The position numbers were made by a program, and so were the translations under genes. 64,000 nucleotides of DNA, from the NCBI RefSeq assembly GCF_004519295.1, contig NZ_SOZH01000002.1, positions 1 through 64,000 on the forward strand, written 5' to 3'. Source of the DNA: Cellulosimicrobium funkei (GTDB lineage: Bacteria > Actinomycetota > Actinomycetes > Actinomycetales > Cellulomonadaceae). Below, piece after piece: positions 61,286 through 64,000 of the stretch (its first letter is position 1; the number at the start of each line of letters is the position of its first letter). The notes under the pieces are model-generated. The model saw only the letters and a list, made by a program, of their open reading frames with translations. It was not told the DNA's origin and searched no databases.

Positions 61286-62317
61286 GTGACGTCATCACGC
61301 GCCACGCTGATCCAGGTGGCACAGCGGGCCGGGGTCTCCCTGGCCTCGACCTCCCGTGCGCTGCACGGGACGGGCGCGAGCCCCGCGATGGTCGAGCGCG
61401 TGCGCGCCGCGGCCACCGAGCTGGGGTACAGCCCGGACGCCATCGGGCGCTCGCTGCGCCTCAAGAAGACGTTCCAGGTGGCGTTCGCCGTCGCGGACAT
61501 CGGCAACCCCGTCTACGTCGAGATGATGACGGCGATCCACGAGGTGCTCGCTCCGCACGGCTACCGCGTCGTCGTCATGACGACGGGGGACACCACGCGG
61601 TCCACCGTCGAGCTCGTGCGCAGCCTGTCGAGCGGCTTCGTCGACGCCATGATCCTCAGCCCGCTGCGCACCGACGACGAGCTCGTCGAGGAGATCCGCG
61701 AGGCGCCGGTGCCCGTCGTCGTCATCGGCCGCACGCTCGCGGACCGCGGCATCGACTCGGTGTCCACGGACTCCGCGGGTGGGATCGGCGAGGCGGTGCG
61801 GCACCTGCTCGGTCTCGGCCGTCGCCGGATCGCGTTCCTCAACGGCCCCCTCGACACGACCCCCGGTGAGGCGCGCCAGCGCGGCTTCGACGCCGCGACG
61901 CGCGCCGCCGACTTCGACGCCGAGCGGGTCGAGGTCGCGCCCGCCCTCGACTTCACCGTCGCCGCGGGCCTCGCGACGACGCGCGCGCTGCTCGACGCCA
62001 CGGACGACGACGCCCGCCCGGACGCGATCGTCGCGGCCAACGACCTCCTCGCCATCGGCGCCATCCGGGCCGTGCGCGAGCGCGGGCTCTCGGTCCCCGA
62101 GGACGTCGCGGTGACCGGCATGGACGACACGGAGATCGGCCGCGTGTTCCAGCCCTCCCTGACGAGCGTCTCGCTCGGCTCGACGGAGCGTGGGCGCGTC
62201 GCCGCGCAGCTCGTCGTGGACCTCGTCGACGGCGACGCGGAGCCCGGGCGGCACACCGCCGTCGGGCCGCGCCTCGTCGTGCGCGAGTCGACCGCCCCCG
62301 GGGGTGGTTCCCGGTGA
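61286..62317 (+). CDS. LacI-family regulator of the adjacent sugar ABC transporter
   Basis: 343 residues. The N-terminal helix-turn-helix is ATLIQVAQRAGVSLASTSRA, with hinge helix SPDAIGRSLRLKK. The effector domain includes VDAMILSPLRTDDELVEEI, SVSTDSAGGIGEAVRHLLGL, AIVAANDLLAIGAIRAVRER and MDDTEIGRVFQPSLTSVSL. GTG 61286 fits GAGGTGG six bases upstream; the frame is open further upstream but through the operator region. It overlaps the first permease gene by four bases, so regulator and transporter are one operon, and the twin palindromes upstream indicate autoregulation. Confidence 0.92.
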   Translation: MTSSRATLIQVAQRAGVSLASTSRALHGTGASPAMVERVRAAATELGYSPDAIGRSLRLKKTFQVAFAVADIGNPVYVEMMTAIHEVLAPHGYRVVVMTTGDTTRSTVELVRSLSSGFVDAMILSPLRTDDELVEEIREAPVPVVVIGRTLADRGIDSVSTDSAGGIGEAVRHLLGLGRRRIAFLNGPLDTTPGEARQRGFDAATRAADFDAERVEVAPALDFTVAAGLATTRALLDATDDDARPDAIVAANDLLAIGAIRAVRERGLSVPEDVAVTGMDDTEIGRVFQPSLTSVSLGSTERGRVAAQLVVDLVDGDAEPGRHTAVGPRLVVRESTAPGGGSR

Positions 62318-63273
62318 GCGCACCGACCCTCGCGGGCGACCCCCGTCGCTCGGCCCTGCGCCCCGACCGCGGCCCGGTGCGCCGGACCGGCGGCATGGCC
62401 CGCGCCAAGCGGCGCGAGGCGATCGCGCTCGTCATGCCGTCGCTCCTGCCGATCCTCGTGCTCAGCGTCGCGCCGCTCGTCATGGGCGTCGCCCTCGCGT
62501 TCACCGACGCGCGGCTCGTGCGCCAGCCGGACTACCAGTTCGTCGGCGTCGACAACTTCGTGCGCCTCGCGGACAACTCGTTCTTCTGGGACTCGTTCCG
62601 CATCGGCATGATCTGGGCCGTCTCGGTGACGCTGCTCCAGCTCGTCGCGGCGATGGGCCTCGCGCTCCTGCTCAACTCGGGGCTCCGGCTCCAGGGCCTG
62701 ACGCGCGTGCTCGCACTCATCCCGTGGGCCATGCCGCCGGTCGTCGTGGCGATCATGTGGCAGATGATCTACTCGCCCAACGCGGGGCCGCTCAACGCGT
62801 TCCTCGGCGCCCTGGGCCTGCCGGACGACATCAACTGGCTCGCGGACTTCTCGACCGCCCTGCCCGCGGTGATCGTCGTCGGGGTGTGGGTCGGCATGCC
62901 GCAGACCACCGTGACGCTGCTCGCCGGGCTCCAGCAGATCCCGGACGAGCTCCACGAGGCCGCGGCCATGGACGGCGCGGGCGCGTGGCGCCGCTTCACC
63001 GCGGTGACGCTCCCGAGCCTGCGCCCGATCATCACCTCGATCACGTCGCTGAACTTCATCTGGAACTTCAACTCGTTCTCGCTGGTCTACGTGCTCACCG
63101 AGGGCGGGCCGGGCGGCCGGACCATGCTCCCGATGCTCTTCACGTACCTCGAGGCGTTCAAGAACCGCAACATCGGCTACGCCGCCGCGATGGGCGTCGT
63201 GCTCGTCGTCGTGGTCGTCCTCCTGCTCGCGATCTACCTGCGGTCGCAGTTCCGCTCCGAGAAGGAGAGCTGA
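62314..63273 (+). CDS. Sugar ABC transporter permease (MalF type)
   Basis: 319 residues. Six transmembrane helices follow an N-terminal cytosolic head; the first is LVMPSLLPILVLSVAPLVMG. The EAA loop ELHEAAAMDGAGAWRRFTAV contacts the ATPase, and NFIWNFNSFSLVYVLTEGGP is typical of CUT1 sugar permeases. GTG 62314 overlaps the LacI stop. It pairs with the following permease. The substrate (a mono- or oligosaccharide) is unknown; nearby chitin genes make chito-oligosaccharide possible but unproven. No binding protein or ATPase is inside the window. Confidence 0.92.
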   Translation: MSAPTLAGDPRRSALRPDRGPVRRTGGMARAKRREAIALVMPSLLPILVLSVAPLVMGVALAFTDARLVRQPDYQFVGVDNFVRLADNSFFWDSFRIGMIWAVSVTLLQLVAAMGLALLLNSGLRLQGLTRVLALIPWAMPPVVVAIMWQMIYSPNAGPLNAFLGALGLPDDINWLADFSTALPAVIVVGVWVGMPQTTVTLLAGLQQIPDELHEAAAMDGAGAWRRFTAVTLPSLRPIITSITSLNFIWNFNSFSLVYVLTEGGPGGRTMLPMLFTYLEAFKNRNIGYAAAMGVVLVVVVVLLLAIYLRSQFRSEKES

Positions 63274-63276
63274 CCC

Positions 63277-64000
63277 GTGCGCGCACTCGTCCGCCCCGCC
63301 CAGTACGCGGCCCTGGGGTTCTACATCCTGTTCCTCGGCTTCCCGCTGCTCTGGCTCATCTCGGCCTCGCTCAAGTCCTCGGGCGAGCTCAACTCGCTCA
63401 CGGTGAGCCTGATCCCGCAGGACTGGCACTGGGAGAACTACTCCCAGGCGCTGGCTCGGCAGGGCCTCGTCCGCTCGGCCTGGAACAGCGCGATCGTCGC
63501 GGTCGTGTCCACGCTGCTCGTCATCGTCATCGCGCTGCCGGCGTCGTACGTGCTCGCCCGGCTGCGGGGGAAGATCCGCGCGGCGGGCGTCGGCTGGATC
63601 CTCGTGAGCCAGGTCTTCCCGGTGATCCTCATCATCCTGCCGCTGTTCCTCATCCTGCGGACCATCGGGCTCACGGACTCGCTCGTCGGCCTCACGCTCG
63701 TCCACACCACGTACACGCTGCCGTTCGCGCTGTGGATGATGCAGGGCTACGTGAGCGCCATCCCCGTGGACCTCGAGGAGGCGGGCTCCATGGACGGCGC
63801 GAGCCGGCTCACGGTCCTGCGCACCATCGTCTTCCCGCTGCTCATGCCCGGGATCGTCGCGACCGCGATGTTCAGCTTCGTGTCCTCGTGGAACGAGTTC
63901 TTCTTCGCGCTCGTGCTGCTCCAGTCGCCCGAGAACTACACGCTGCCCATCACGCTGAAGATGTTCATCGGCGGCGAGGGCAAGGTGGCGCTCGGCCCCC
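63277..64000 (+). CDS. Sugar ABC transporter permease (MalG type), partial
   Basis: Runs off the window end after ~241 codons with no stop. GTG 63277 has AAGGAG nine bases upstream, three bases after the previous gene. Features: AALGFYILFLGFPLLWLISA (first helix), FLILRTIGLTDSLVGLTLVH, the EAA loop DLEEAGSMDGASRLTVLRTI and FSFVSSWNEFFFALVLLQSP, the hallmark of MalG-type CUT1 permeases. It completes the transmembrane pair with the preceding gene. Confidence 0.92.
   Translation, partial: MRALVRPAQYAALGFYILFLGFPLLWLISASLKSSGELNSLTVSLIPQDWHWENYSQALARQGLVRSAWNSAIVAVVSTLLVIVIALPASYVLARLRGKIRAAGVGWILVSQVFPVILIILPLFLILRTIGLTDSLVGLTLVHTTYTLPFALWMMQGYVSAIPVDLEEAGSMDGASRLTVLRTIVFPLLMPGIVATAMFSFVSSWNEFFFALVLLQSPENYTLPITLKMFIGGEGKVALGP

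Overview
The window is very GC-rich, densely coded chromosomal DNA from an actinobacterium. Several features point to Micrococcales, perhaps the Cellulosimicrobium/Cellulomonas/Promicromonospora group: frequent GTG starts and leaderless genes, an LAITG cell-wall sorting motif of the sortase E type, F420/FMN-type LLM oxidoreductases, a GH19 chitinase and CBM5/12 chitin-binding modules. The genus is an inference; there is no rRNA or tRNA here to anchor it. I see no prophage, insertion sequence, CRISPR array, rRNA or tRNA. Bases 1-131 are almost pure C then G runs and look like a contig-end artefact.

Layout. 0.15-9.1 kb: drug exporter, STAND/TPR regulator, PH-like and DUF1266 proteins, a 46-aa membrane peptide, an LLM oxidoreductase, an LmeA-like protein and an AlkZ-like winged-helix protein. 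9.2-15.6 kb: alditol oxidase, MetP/MetS-type sodium symporter pair and a complete polar amino-acid ABC transporter. 15.7-22.6 kb: coiled-coil membrane protein, a large Fe-S nuclease/RNase-H-like/helicase fusion and a cold-shock protein. 23.2-28.8 kb: a complete five-gene branched-chain amino-acid (Liv) transporter operon. 28.9-36.0 kb: two tandemly duplicated PQQ-like propeller proteins, oligopeptidase B and a membrane protein. 36.0-41.7 kb: zinc-ribbon protein, then an NAD-kinase-like/SPFH operon divergent from a NUDIX-winged-helix (NrtR-like) regulator. 41.9-43.5 kb: Pit phosphate transporter with a small partner and a PHO-box-like repeat upstream. 43.5-49.6 kb: LacI regulator, secreted GH3 enzyme and a 1200-aa wall-anchored adhesin-like protein. 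49.7-57.1 kb: assorted enzymes, including threonine aldolase + deaminase, and an LLM oxidoreductase + trehalose-synthase-like GH13 pair. 57.2-61.0 kb: a chitin-associated cluster (LVIVD propeller with two CBM5/12, DUF305 lipoprotein, GH19 chitinase). 61.3-64.0 kb: a LacI-controlled sugar ABC transporter that runs off the window end.

The most distinctive signals lie outside the ordinary genes. (1) A self-contained locus of NrtR-like regulator, SPFH protein and divergent NAD-kinase-like protein has two identical palindromic operators in the divergent promoter. (2) At least two families of dispersed palindromes occur (cores GAGTGCATGAAA and GCCGAGCACGGGG), mostly between convergent genes; one copy lies in frame inside the oligopeptidase B gene. 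(3) A compound palindrome built from five copies of a GAGGTAGAGCC unit sits between the divergent chitinase and LacI genes. (4) A uniform leaderless promoter pattern, TANNNT or a near-match six to eight bases before the start codon, recurs at 14 genes.
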